The notes under the pieces are model-generated. The model made no database searches, was not told where the DNA came from, and worked only from the letters and a program-made list of their open reading frames with translations. Of a DNA stretch of 64,000 bases, positions 1 to 7,154 are shown piece after piece; positions within the stretch are counted from its first letter, which is position 1; every line of letters starts with the position of its first letter. The position numbers and the translations under genes are program-made. The DNA is from Mucilaginibacter sp. L3T2-6 (GTDB taxonomy: Bacteria; Bacteroidota; Bacteroidia; Sphingobacteriales; Sphingobacteriaceae): positions 62,001-126,000 of the forward strand of contig NZ_JAUMKC010000014.1 in NCBI RefSeq assembly GCF_030519355.1, read 5' to 3'.

Positions 1-121
1 TTTCATCTCGTTCCAGGTTGGAGTATGCTGCCTGTGATATATCCAGCATAAAGGCCATATATTGCTGACTATAATTCTTTATTAACCGCTGTATCCTAAT
101 TTTCTCTCCGATTGAATTCAT
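1..121 (-). CDS. XRE-family helix-turn-helix regulator (5' part, cut by window edge)
   Basis: The minus strand reads from an ATG at 121-119 off the left edge, giving about 40 residues that begin MNSIGEKIRIQRLIKNYSQQ. The spacing IGEKIRxxRxxKxxSQ followed by a second helix (ISQAAYSNLERDE) is the usual start of an XRE/Cro-type DNA-binding domain, with the recognition helix entering at SQAAYSNLE. It is divergent from the peptide gene at 252 with inverted repeats between them, so an auto- and peptide-regulating role is plausible but inferred. The C-terminal part is not visible. Confidence 0.7.
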   Translation of the reverse strand, partial: MNSIGEKIRIQRLIKNYSQQYMAFMLDISQAAYSNLERDE

Positions 122-145
122 ATGCAGATTCGATGAACTTTCCTA

Positions 146-187
146 TAAGCTAAGGTAATAAAATACAAGTTAAGACTTTAGCTTAAC
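146..187. promoter_or_regulatory. Inverted repeats between the XRE gene and the peptide gene
   Basis: TAAGCTAA at 146-153 is mirrored by TTAGCTTA at 178-185, and GTTAAG at 169-174 by CTTAAC at 182-187. These nested palindromes sit in the AT-rich divergent promoter region and are natural candidates for operator sites of the adjacent XRE repressor. No binding data are available; this rests only on symmetry and position. Confidence 0.35.
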
Positions 188-251
188 ATTCCCTTAATAT
201 ACACTTTCGTGTAATTCATAATACTGTGAAGAAATATTTAATGATTTTGAC

Positions 252-419
252 ATGAAAGATTTATCAGATGAAGTTGCCTCAGATCTTAAAGCCGGGGCCA
301 GCCAATGTGCTTATAACATCGCTGTATCCGCATCCGTTGGCGGATTGTTTGGCGGAGTCGGTGCCGCTGTTGGAGCGGTAGCTGCAGCAACCGGCCCGTC
401 CTGCCTCGGCTGGTGGTAA
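252..419 (+). CDS. 55-residue Gly/Ala-rich secreted peptide candidate (bacteriocin-like)
   Basis: A short gene starting at ATG 252 and ending in TAA 417-419. The first 15 residues are charged (MKDLSDEVASDLKAG) and look like a leader: Leu-Ser at 4-5, Leu12 and Gly15 keep the spacing of double-glycine-type leaders, with AG or GA rather than GG at the presumed cut. The core is hydrophobic and glycine-rich (VGGLFGGVGAAVGAVAAATG), has two cysteines (19 and 51) that could form a disulfide, and ends in Gly-Trp-Trp. This is the composition of class II bacteriocins and similar exported peptides. A C39-peptidase/permease lies 1.4 kb downstream on the same strand and a likely terminator follows directly. 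Function is inferred; a structural or signalling peptide is possible. Confidence 0.6.
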   Translation: MKDLSDEVASDLKAGASQCAYNIAVSASVGGLFGGVGAAVGAVAAATGPSCLGWW

Positions 420-423
420 TGAA

Positions 424-456
424 GGTGCCGGGCCCTCCCGGCATCTTTCTATTTTA
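424..456 (+). terminator. Hairpin terminator after the peptide gene
   Basis: GGTGCCGGG at 424-432 pairs with CCCGGCATC at 437-445 (one G-U) around a CCCT loop, followed by the T-rich run TTTCTATTTTAT. It starts 5 bases after the peptide stop codon and lies at the convergent junction with the rhomboid gene. Confidence 0.7.
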
Positions 457-1099
457 TAAGCAATGCAGAGATAATCCCACCAAGCGCACCATAAAAATGT
501 ACTTCATTATTCACCAGCGGATTTTTTGACCTTAGTTGGTAGCCTATCAAAAACAGGATGTAGATCAGTGCCGTGTACAAATTAACAATTCCGCCAGCGA
601 CAGGCACGTAAAAAGCAATGTGGTAGGGCTGCAGGATCATAAAAGCCATCATACATCCTAAAATACTGCCCGAAGCACCTGCACTTGAGAAAGCAAAATC
701 ATTCCGGTACTTCAAGAAGGTCAACACATTCCCAAAAAGGCAGCTGGTTAGGTAAATGACCAGGAACCAGACACTTCCAAAACTTTTCACAGTCCTGAGA
801 TATTCTTCCAGTTGTGACCCCACTGCAAACAAGGCAAAAGCATTAATCAAAAGGTGCATCAGATCATTATGAATGGCATCTGAAGTGAAAAGCCTGTAAT
901 ATTCTTTCTCTTTTTTGATAGAGACAGGGTGCATGATCCCCGATAAAAACAGCCGTTGCTTTTTAAGTGCAAGCAAACTACCGATAATAATTATCCCCAA
1001 TAGTGACAGGCAAACAGGTGTCTCCTGCGGATTAAATCTGTTGGAAGCTGTCATAGCAATATATTTTGCAATTACTTTAACTAATAATTTACAATCCAT
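449..1099 (-). CDS. Rhomboid-family intramembrane serine protease
   Basis: A 216-residue polytopic membrane protein with the rhomboid hallmarks: an HxxxMHLLxN segment in an early membrane helix (His78, His82, Asn86), the nucleophile in GASG (Ser143) and the base His201 in a later helix followed by GxxGG. These are the Ser-His dyad and oxyanion-side residues of rhomboid proteases, so it should be active. It cleaves membrane-anchored substrates within or next to the bilayer. It faces the peptide gene convergently inside the cargo module, so the short hydrophobic peptide or the neighbouring membrane protein may be a substrate; that link is inference. The start at 1099 is the first ATG; Met16 is an alternative. 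Confidence 0.85.
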   Translation of the reverse strand: MDCKLLVKVIAKYIAMTASNRFNPQETPVCLSLLGIIIIGSLLALKKQRLFLSGIMHPVSIKKEKEYYRLFTSDAIHNDLMHLLINAFALFAVGSQLEEYLRTVKSFGSVWFLVIYLTSCLFGNVLTFLKYRNDFAFSSAGASGSILGCMMAFMILQPYHIAFYVPVAGGIVNLYTALIYILFLIGYQLRSKNPLVNNEVHFYGALGGIISALLIK

Positions 1100-1152
1100 T
1101 CTAATAGGTAGTAGCCCCGAGCCGACAGAAATTTACCAAAAAATCTATCGAC

Positions 1153-1791
1153 ATGAAAATTTGGAAAAACTACCTGCTTAATCTTGCTGTCCTCGGCCTG
1201 TTGTCCTGCGTTCTTGTTTTCCTAACCGACAAGTATATTTTAACAAGTGATTTTTTTACCCGTAACGGTCAGTATTTGTCAGGGATACCGGAACAGGAAT
1301 CAAGAGTGTATGACATGATTCAGAAATGGATCTACCTCTCAGCAGTTACTTACCTGTTATCCAGAATCTTGATTGTTACACTTATCCTTTATACGGCACT
1401 TTACCTTTCCGAGGTTTCGGTTTCGTTTAAAAATGTGTTTGGTACAGTTATTCTCGCAGAATATATTTTCCTGATACCTGCCGTTATCAAATTTTCTCAT
1501 TTCTACCTGGCCGGGTCAGCCTTTACGCTGCAAGACTGGCACCTTTATTACCCGTTGTCGACAATGCAGCTGGTGGGTTCTGCACCGGCGGATTGGCACT
1601 ATAGTTTACAAACCCTGAACCTGTTTGAAGTGCTGTACTGGTTTCTGCTCGCAGCCGGAATTCGCCGGATTGCCGGCCTGAACTATGATGAAAGCCTGAA
1701 AGTAGTCGTTAAATCCTACCTGCCAGCATTGCTGATCTGGGTCTCCTTGTTTACGTTTTTGACAATAATTTATTTTCCCGCTACCTCCTGA
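1153..1791 (+). CDS. Multi-pass membrane protein of unknown function (cargo module)
   Basis: A 212-residue protein with about five hydrophobic helices: near residues 8-25, 58-82, 88-112, 155-172 and 185-207. I do not recognise a named family with certainty; the overall pattern (soluble loop after helix 1, paired central helices) resembles Yip1-like membrane proteins found beside peptide-export genes in Bacteroidota. It is followed 26 bases later by the C39-peptidase/permease on the same strand, so the two are probably cotranscribed. A part in export, immunity or protection against the small peptide is plausible but unproven. Confidence 0.6.
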   Translation: MKIWKNYLLNLAVLGLLSCVLVFLTDKYILTSDFFTRNGQYLSGIPEQESRVYDMIQKWIYLSAVTYLLSRILIVTLILYTALYLSEVSVSFKNVFGTVILAEYIFLIPAVIKFSHFYLAGSAFTLQDWHLYYPLSTMQLVGSAPADWHYSLQTLNLFEVLYWFLLAAGIRRIAGLNYDESLKVVVKSYLPALLIWVSLFTFLTIIYFPATS

Positions 1792-1817
1792 ATAGATAAT
1801 CATTTAAAGGCAAAAAA

Positions 1818-3182
1818 ATGAAGAACCTGGGTTTTTATCAAAGCACTTTTGTCCGGCAGACAAATGCGAATAATTGCGGTTTGGCCTGTATCTGTATGTT
1901 ACTGCGATATTCCGGACGAGATAAACAGGCAGATGAACTGGCCCAACGGATGGACAGCTATGAATCCGAGCTGTCGCTGCTGGACCTGAAAAACACTGTT
2001 AAAGGTTTCGGTTGGAGTGCCCGGTGTGTCGAAATGGATTTGGATACGCTGAGAGACCTAAAACGTCCGTTCATTATGCATACCGTCAATGAAGACGGAA
2101 GATTTCACTTTCTGACATTATTTGTCGTAAAAAAAATGGCAGAAGAGTTTTTCTATGTAGTAGGCGACCCGTCCTACGGAATTAAAATAATGAATGAAAC
2201 TGATTTGCGCCATGCCTGGGTTTCCTCATCAGGATTATATATTGAAAACGTGACTTTAAAAAAACGGGGAAGCGACCTGCTGCACTGGAAGAATGCGCTT
2301 GAATGGCGCTTAATTCCGAAACCGCTCTGGTACAGCGTTCCGTTCATTAACTTGATGAGTTTCCTTTTCGGAATCATGCTTTCTGCATTCTTGCAGCAAC
2401 TGTTAACCAGCCAGGCAAACATCAGGAGCCTGAAGTTACGAATCGCTGTTTTAATATTGCTTTTGATCATTATGATATGCAAAAGTCTTTTTACCTATCT
2501 GAAGCAGCGGCTGATGATCAGCATCAATAAGATGGTGAGTGTATGGCTGGCAACCAGATTTGCGGACAACATCGCGACCGCTGTACCTGATAAATTACAG
2601 CATGAACCTGCTTTAAGAAAAAAACTTATCGATATCGCGAAATTCCAATTATCCGTAAATGCCCTGATCTCGGTCATTTTTTCAGATGGCCTGGTTTTAC
2701 TTACACTGCTTGGTTCACTTTTAGCTCTTGATTTATATGCTGCCCTAATCAATCTTTGCTATATCGCTGTAACCCTATCATACGTTGTCATCAAGATGCC
2801 GGATCATTTTTTTTCATCGATGTACCTGAATGACCTTTATCATCAGTCAGAAAAGATCCTTATGAAAAGGAGTTTCTTACCCGGTACACACGAAACATCC
2901 AACGTTGAAGACAATTTCAAAGCCTTTTATCAGCATTATATTCAAAAGGCCGGAAACATGGCCACAACATTCAGCGCCTCTCTTTTTAGAAACGAAGCTT
3001 CCGGGGCGATTACTGTTATTCTAATGCTCGGTTTTGAAATGGCGATGGGCGTTGAATCTGCTGCCTTTCTTATCGCTGTTACGGTATTAAGCTATCTGAT
3101 CACCATTTTCCTTCAGCGGGTCAACAGTGCTTTTCCCGTTGTCTATGAAGGTGTTCAGGCAGCAAGAGCCTTAAATCTTTAA
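1818..3182 (+). CDS. C39 peptidase fused to ABC-type membrane domain, no ATPase domain
   Basis: Residues 1-150 form a peptidase C39 domain: Cys20 in NNCGLAC with Gln14 before it, His97 in GRFHFL and Asp117 in DPSYG give an intact papain-like triad. Residues 165-454 contain about six membrane helices of an ABC exporter half. In bacteriocin exporters (PCAT family) such domains remove double-glycine leaders and export the peptide, and they always carry a C-terminal nucleotide-binding domain. Here the frame stops after the sixth helix (VQAARALNL) and no Walker motifs follow; RteC begins 90 bp later. Either the ATPase is a separate gene outside the window, or this is a truncated or ATPase-less variant. 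Its likely cargo is the small peptide at 252-419. Confidence 0.8.
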   Translation: MKNLGFYQSTFVRQTNANNCGLACICMLLRYSGRDKQADELAQRMDSYESELSLLDLKNTVKGFGWSARCVEMDLDTLRDLKRPFIMHTVNEDGRFHFLTLFVVKKMAEEFFYVVGDPSYGIKIMNETDLRHAWVSSSGLYIENVTLKKRGSDLLHWKNALEWRLIPKPLWYSVPFINLMSFLFGIMLSAFLQQLLTSQANIRSLKLRIAVLILLLIIMICKSLFTYLKQRLMISINKMVSVWLATRFADNIATAVPDKLQHEPALRKKLIDIAKFQLSVNALISVIFSDGLVLLTLLGSLLALDLYAALINLCYIAVTLSYVVIKMPDHFFSSMYLNDLYHQSEKILMKRSFLPGTHETSNVEDNFKAFYQHYIQKAGNMATTFSASLFRNEASGAITVILMLGFEMAMGVESAAFLIAVTVLSYLITIFLQRVNSAFPVVYEGVQAARALNL

Positions 3183-3272
3183 GCAGTAAAAGTCACTGAT
3201 CACCTGGCTTAAATAGCCGGGATGGATTCTTATTGTCAAATTTTTAATTCTAATAACATCTAACTACTACCT

Positions 3273-4109
3273 ATGAAAACTGAATTTAAGAAAATCAAAA
3301 CGGAACTGGAAGAAACGCTGCTTTCTGACCCTGATGTGGCCAGTTCGGCTGAAACAATCAAGCAAGCTGCCACGCTAATCGAAGATGCACTTTCTTCGAT
3401 CAGGATTGACGTTGTTAAAAACGGCTTTGAAGATGAACCCGATGAAATAGCCTTTTTCAAATCATACAAGCCGGAATTGTTGTCTTTGAAAATAGAGCTG
3501 ATATACCGGTATAACCTGAAACTCAATGAACCTGTCGGTACACGCGAAACGGTTATAAAATACTATGAAGCGGAAATTAAAAGCATTCAGAGTTTCTTCC
3601 GGATGAATTCCTTTCATTATCAGTACTTTAAAAACAATCTTACCCACATGGATGCGGTCTATTTCGTAAGAAACGCCGGGCCGCTCGCATTGCCGACAGA
3701 TGATATCAACGACGTAGATCCGAAGTTCAGCACCCCGATGAGCCTGTTATTTGCAAAATTTAAAGGCTACGAATCCGTTCAGCAGTTCAGCCTGCAACAA
3801 ATTTCATCTACAGGCAATTCCAGTAGCGGCTCAGAACCGAAAGAGGCAAAAGAAAACATGAGATGGACAGGCGATTCTATTAATATTGTTGAATTGGCCT
3901 ACGGGGTTTGGCTGACGGGGCAGCTCAATAACGGTAATGCCAGCCTTAACCAGATCGTTAAATGGCTGGAGGTTAACCTACACGTAAATATTGGCGTTGT
4001 GCAGCGAAGGTTCATCGAAATTGAAAGACGGAAAAGGCTTAGCCCTACCAAATACATTGATCAGATGCGGGACACTATTCGCCAGAAAATCGATAGGGGC
4101 AATTCCTGA
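3273..4109 (+). CDS. rteC: RteC-like conjugative transposon regulator
   Basis: A 278-residue protein resembling RteC of the Bacteroides element CTnDOT, where RteC binds upstream of the excision genes and switches on excision and transfer. The N-terminal half is an acidic helical bundle. The C-terminal half (from about residue 195, RWTGDSINIVELAYGVWLTG) looks like the conserved winged-helix region ending in a basic segment (RRFIEIERRKRLSPTKYIDQ). The sensor kinase and response regulator genes rteA and rteB that precede it in CTnDOT are not in the window. It sits between the cargo module and the Fic gene, upstream of the mobilisation genes. Confidence 0.8.
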   Translation: MKTEFKKIKTELEETLLSDPDVASSAETIKQAATLIEDALSSIRIDVVKNGFEDEPDEIAFFKSYKPELLSLKIELIYRYNLKLNEPVGTRETVIKYYEAEIKSIQSFFRMNSFHYQYFKNNLTHMDAVYFVRNAGPLALPTDDINDVDPKFSTPMSLLFAKFKGYESVQQFSLQQISSTGNSSSGSEPKEAKENMRWTGDSINIVELAYGVWLTGQLNNGNASLNQIVKWLEVNLHVNIGVVQRRFIEIERRKRLSPTKYIDQMRDTIRQKIDRGNS

Positions 4110-4136
4110 TGCTAATGGATTTATTTTATTCGCGAT

Positions 4137-4258
4137 TTACCGTATTAAACCCCGTAAACGGTATTTATTGGAAAACTTACCGTTTATGGGTTCGTGATTG
4201 TCTCATTTTACCGTCCAAATTTAAGCAAACGGTAATTATTCGCTTTTTTACCGTTTAA
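4137..4258. promoter_or_regulatory. Iterated TACCGTTTA operator array upstream of fic
   Basis: Two 32-bp palindromes with the same geometry: TAAACGGTA at 4155-4163 with TACCGTTTA at 4178-4186, and AAACGGTAA at 4227-4235 with TTACCGTTT at 4248-4256. Their centres are 71 bp apart. Extra half-sites occur at 4137-4149 (TTTACCGTATTAA) and at 4207-4219 (TTTACCGTCCAAA). The right palindrome ends just upstream of a TATCTTTG box, so a bound protein would block RNA polymerase. The Fic protein has a C-terminal winged-helix-like region and is the likely ligand; autoregulation is inferred. Confidence 0.6.
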
Positions 4259-4262
4259 GAGC

Positions 4263-4270
4263 TATCTTTG
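4263..4270 (+). promoter_or_regulatory. Bacteroidota-type -7 box (TATCTTTG) of fic
   Basis: TATCTTTG matches the Bacteroidota -7 consensus TAnnTTTG exactly and ends only three bases before the fic ATG at 4274. Transcription starting at the usual distance would begin at or next to the A of the start codon, suggesting a leaderless mRNA. Confidence 0.5.
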
Positions 4271-4273
4271 AAT

Positions 4274-5401
4274 ATGCCGCCAACTTATAAAATAAACCCG
4301 GACAGGACAAAGCCATGGAATGATATTCCTGAATTACCCATAGCTGAAGAACTTTATAAAAACACGGCGGTGCTGGAACAACTTGTTACTGCGCGGGCTG
4401 CATTGGCAAGGTTGCAGGGAAGAAGTATAGCCATACCTAACCAGGGCCTGCTCATCAACACCATCAGTTTACAGGAAGCAAAAGCCTCCAGTGCTATTGA
4501 AAATATCTTTACCACGGATGATGAACTTTATAAAGCCTTCAGTGACCAGAAATATCAGTTAGCGCAAGGTCCATCAAAAGAAGTGTTAAGATACAGGGAG
4601 GCCTTATGGGCCGGATTTGATTATTTACAATCAGCGCCGGGATTTGACCAGAAGTACTTCATCGATATGTACCAGGAAATTAATCAGGCGAGCGATGGCA
4701 TGAGGCCTGCTTTTTTACAAACCGTCATACTAAAAGGCGGCAGCAGCGTGAATGCGGGGCAGGTTGTTTACACTCCGCCAAGAGGAAACCAGGTACTGGA
4801 AAAGAAATTACAGAACCTGATCGACTTTATCAATAACGAAGTAGATTATCAAATCGACCCGCTGATTAAAATGGCTATTGGCCATTTCCAGTTTGAAGCC
4901 ATCCACCCTTTCCGGGATGGGAACGGCAGGACAGGAAGGATATTTAACATCCATTATCTAACAAAATCAGGGCTTTTGGATTTTCCGATCCTGTTTTTAA
5001 GCCGTTATATCATCGATCACAAAGATGACTACTACAGCCTGCTCTCCGGAGTATCACAACGGGGCGACTGGCAAAGCTGGATCTTATATATGCTGAAAGC
5101 TGTTGAGAGCACTTCAAATATTACCTATTCAAAAATCAATCAAATATTAGCCGTAAAAGAAGCTATACTGGACGAGGTGGTTAAGCATAAAGACATCCGA
5201 AGGCCCGAGCAATTGATCCAGCTGATTTTTACCCAGCCTTTTACTAAAGTTAAGCACCTTGAAGATGCCGGGCTTTACGCTGAAAAAACGGCAAGGAATT
5301 ATTTGAACAAATTAAGCGATATGGGTATCCTGGAACGCCGGACAATTGAAGGCGGACATTATTACCTGAACCTCGAACTCTACCGGATCTTATCCGAGTA
5401 A
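4274..5401 (+). CDS. Fic-family AMP-transferase with C-terminal winged-helix region
   Basis: A 375-residue Fic protein. The catalytic loop HPFRDGNGRTGR begins at His211, and an N-terminal inhibitory motif of the S/TxxxE(G/N) type is present (Ser72 to Glu76-Asn77), so this is a class II Fic whose own N-terminal helix restrains the active site. Fic proteins usually transfer AMP from ATP to target hydroxyls. The region after residue 290 (HKDIRRPEQLIQLIF, then AEKTARNYLNKLSDMGIL) reads as a winged helix-turn-helix, common in this subfamily. The ATG at 4274 is preferred over the TTG two codons upstream. The palindrome array just upstream suggests tight autoregulation. It is a stand-alone gene between rteC and the primase-like gene. 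Confidence 0.88.
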   Translation: MPPTYKINPDRTKPWNDIPELPIAEELYKNTAVLEQLVTARAALARLQGRSIAIPNQGLLINTISLQEAKASSAIENIFTTDDELYKAFSDQKYQLAQGPSKEVLRYREALWAGFDYLQSAPGFDQKYFIDMYQEINQASDGMRPAFLQTVILKGGSSVNAGQVVYTPPRGNQVLEKKLQNLIDFINNEVDYQIDPLIKMAIGHFQFEAIHPFRDGNGRTGRIFNIHYLTKSGLLDFPILFLSRYIIDHKDDYYSLLSGVSQRGDWQSWILYMLKAVESTSNITYSKINQILAVKEAILDEVVKHKDIRRPEQLIQLIFTQPFTKVKHLEDAGLYAEKTARNYLNKLSDMGILERRTIEGGHYYLNLELYRILSE

Positions 5402-6080
5402 ACTAGCAAAGGCTTCTTCCTTCCCGATCAAATTTAACGGCTATTTAAAGTAGCCGTACACGGCTGTATTGTGTTCGATTTATTTTCTAAGCACCATCAT
5501 TTTTAAAATGTTTCTGCGAATTTATTTTTCGGTAGTACCGAAAAGCTTGTCAATTCTCCTTCCCCGATAGCTTCACCTTTGACCTCAGTGAAGCTGCAAT
5601 AAGCTTTGATGCTTTTAAAAAAGCATTGTTCAGGACGTTTATAACGCCTTCACAATCAGCTTAACAATAAGTAATCAGCTTATCAAACACCCTCGCAAAT
5701 GCGGTAACAATATTCTCCGCCAGCCTTGGGAAAGTTTCATTAAACAAACTAAAAACCGGGTACGTGAAACTTCAGGTTTCTGTCGCCTGAAAAAGGATTG
5801 CCTTCGGGCCGTCCATTGCTCTTTGACATACGGGGACAAAGCATTATTCCGCAACAACGGAAAATATTGCGAAGCTGAGATCATATCAATATAGCGAAAA
5901 CGCATAGGCAGGCGAGAGCCCGGCATGTAGATGCCGACGTGAGTAGTCCCGAAATAATATAACCGGCAGAAGTGGATTATACGGGTTCGTTACCCGCTGC
6001 CGGTTCATTTGTCCGAGGTCTGCATTTTACTCAGCCAGGCAAAATCCAACAGTATTTTATTAAAATTAATCATCACCGTT
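5402..6080. other. 679-bp non-coding stretch with several hairpins (candidate structured RNA/leader)
   Basis: No convincing gene is present. It holds a weak hairpin after fic (CGGCTA 5438-5443 / TAGCCG 5451-5456), a 24-bp motif shared with the recombinase promoter region (5532-5555), TTCCG 5847-5851 / CGGAA 5858-5862, a perfect tetraloop hairpin CGGCAT 5921-5926 / ATGCCG 5931-5936, and a long stem AACCGGCAG 5961-5969 / CTGCCGGTT 5997-6005 with a nested CGGGT 5982-5986 / ACCCG 5992-5996. Three stems within 160 bp just upstream of the primase-like gene suggest a leader RNA, a transcription-control element or a single-strand replication start. The role is unknown. Confidence 0.45.
5532..5555 (+). 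repeat. Copy 1 of a 24-bp motif shared with the recombinase promoter region
   Basis: The 24 bases starting GTAGTACCGAAA and ending CTTGTCAATT match 35221-35244 at 22 of 24 positions in the same orientation. Both copies are intergenic, one after fic, one before the integration module. A shared regulator-binding site is a reasonable reading. Confidence 0.5.
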
Positions 6081-7007
6081 ATGTCTACACTTTTAAACGC
6101 CAGGGAACTGAAAGAGCAGGCTTCCATCGTAGACCTGCTTGCCCGTCTCGGGTACCAGCCGGTTAAAAAGTCCGGTAAAGAACACTTTTACCTGAGTATG
6201 CTCCGGGATTCAGATACCCAACCCTCCATGAGTGTCAATGACCAGTTAGGCGTCTGGTTCGATCATGGCAGCGGCAAAGGCGGCAATATCATCGACTTTG
6301 GTTTGGCCTATTGGCCGGGTTCGACTTTTAATGAAGTAGTCGGAAAAATACAAAGTGCCGCTGAACCCCATCTGTTACAAAGGACGCTGCGGCCCCGACG
6401 GCCTGTTAAGGTCAGGAATTACGCCATAGAAGAAATTAAAGACCTCGGTACACATCCCGCTATTACCAATTATCTGAAGAACCGGGGCGTATTCGATGTC
6501 GCCAAAACGCACCTGAGCGAGATCTATTATGTTGTTGAAGATGATAAGGGCCTCCGCAAACTATTCTTTGCAGCCGGTTGGAGAAATGAAACCGGCAGCT
6601 GGGAGGTGCGGAATAAATATTTCAAGGGTTGCCTTGGTAATAAAGCGATCACCTTTATACCGGGTGATTTGAAAAGGGCCGCTGTTTTTGAAGGCTTCCT
6701 GGATTGCCTGAGTTGGCTGAAGGAGAACGAAAATACAGGCGAAAGTTTAATTGTGCTCAACACGCTTACCTTGATCCATGAAGGTATCGCCAGGGCTAAA
6801 CAATTCTCCTCCATCGATATTTATTTCGACCATGACCCCGCCGGTCACCATGCAACCAAAGACTTCCTTACAGCACTGCCCTATGCCACGGATAGGTCGG
6901 CTATTTACAAAGGGTACAATGATTATAATGATAAACTGGTAGCTCATATGAACAGGCCACCCTTAAATGATCCTTTTGAAAGAAAGCCAAAGGGTTTTTC
7001 CTATTAA
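6081..7007 (+). CDS. TOPRIM-domain primase-like protein
   Basis: 308 residues from the ATG at 6081 (an in-frame upstream Met at 6009 lies in the hairpin region and is not favoured). Residues 15-75 follow the fold of a primase zinc-binding (CHC2-like) domain, ending DHGSGKGGNIIDF, but the usual Cys/His zinc ligands are missing. Residues 195-260 form a TOPRIM domain with the catalytic Glu204 (FEGFLD) and the metal-binding Asp250 and Asp252 (FDHDPAG). Such proteins are regular parts of Bacteroidota conjugative elements and probably prime the transferred strand or the excised circle. Two strong hairpins follow the stop codon. Confidence 0.8.
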   Translation: MSTLLNARELKEQASIVDLLARLGYQPVKKSGKEHFYLSMLRDSDTQPSMSVNDQLGVWFDHGSGKGGNIIDFGLAYWPGSTFNEVVGKIQSAAEPHLLQRTLRPRRPVKVRNYAIEEIKDLGTHPAITNYLKNRGVFDVAKTHLSEIYYVVEDDKGLRKLFFAAGWRNETGSWEVRNKYFKGCLGNKAITFIPGDLKRAAVFEGFLDCLSWLKENENTGESLIVLNTLTLIHEGIARAKQFSSIDIYFDHDPAGHHATKDFLTALPYATDRSAIYKGYNDYNDKLVAHMNRPPLNDPFERKPKGFSY

Positions 7008-7035
7008 CTGGTTTTTCAACATTAAAGACTTTCCT

Positions 7036-7070
7036 CAAAGCGGTTTTTCCTATGCAAAAACCGCTTTGAT
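7036..7070 (+). terminator. Strong hairpin after the primase-like gene
   Basis: CAAAGCGGTTTTT at 7036-7048 and AAAAACCGCTTTG at 7056-7068 form a perfect 13-bp stem with a 7-base loop, followed by ATTTTGTT. It fits a rho-independent terminator for the gene ending at 7007, but may also be part of the transfer origin next to it. Confidence 0.6.
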
Positions 7071-7077
7071 TTTGTTA

Positions 7078-7154
7078 GGGCAAGATGTCTTTTTGTCTTA
7101 CAAAAAGATCTTGCCCTCCGGGGATTGTCAAAAATTCGCAACTCATTTTTTCTG
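7078..7154. other. Candidate origin of transfer (oriT)
   Basis: GGGCAAGA at 7078-7085 pairs with TCTTGCCC at 7109-7116, extended by TCTTTTTG/CAAAAAGA inside, giving a long hairpin. It is followed by a short GC island (CTCCGGGGATTG) and an AT-rich stretch up to mobA at 7155. Hairpin plus unique sequence directly upstream of the relaxosome gene pair is the usual layout of oriT in mobilisable elements. The nick position cannot be read from the sequence. Confidence 0.45.

Noticed and set aside
915..1181. 88-residue plus-strand frame overlapping the rhomboid gene
   Set aside because: It is opposite the rhomboid coding region and has no signal, domain or promoter.
5675..5926. 83-residue minus-strand frame (starting MPGSRLPMRF)
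   Set aside because: It covers the hairpin region; its start overlaps the CGGCAT/ATGCCG stem and no domain or signal is visible. The base pairing explains conservation better than coding.
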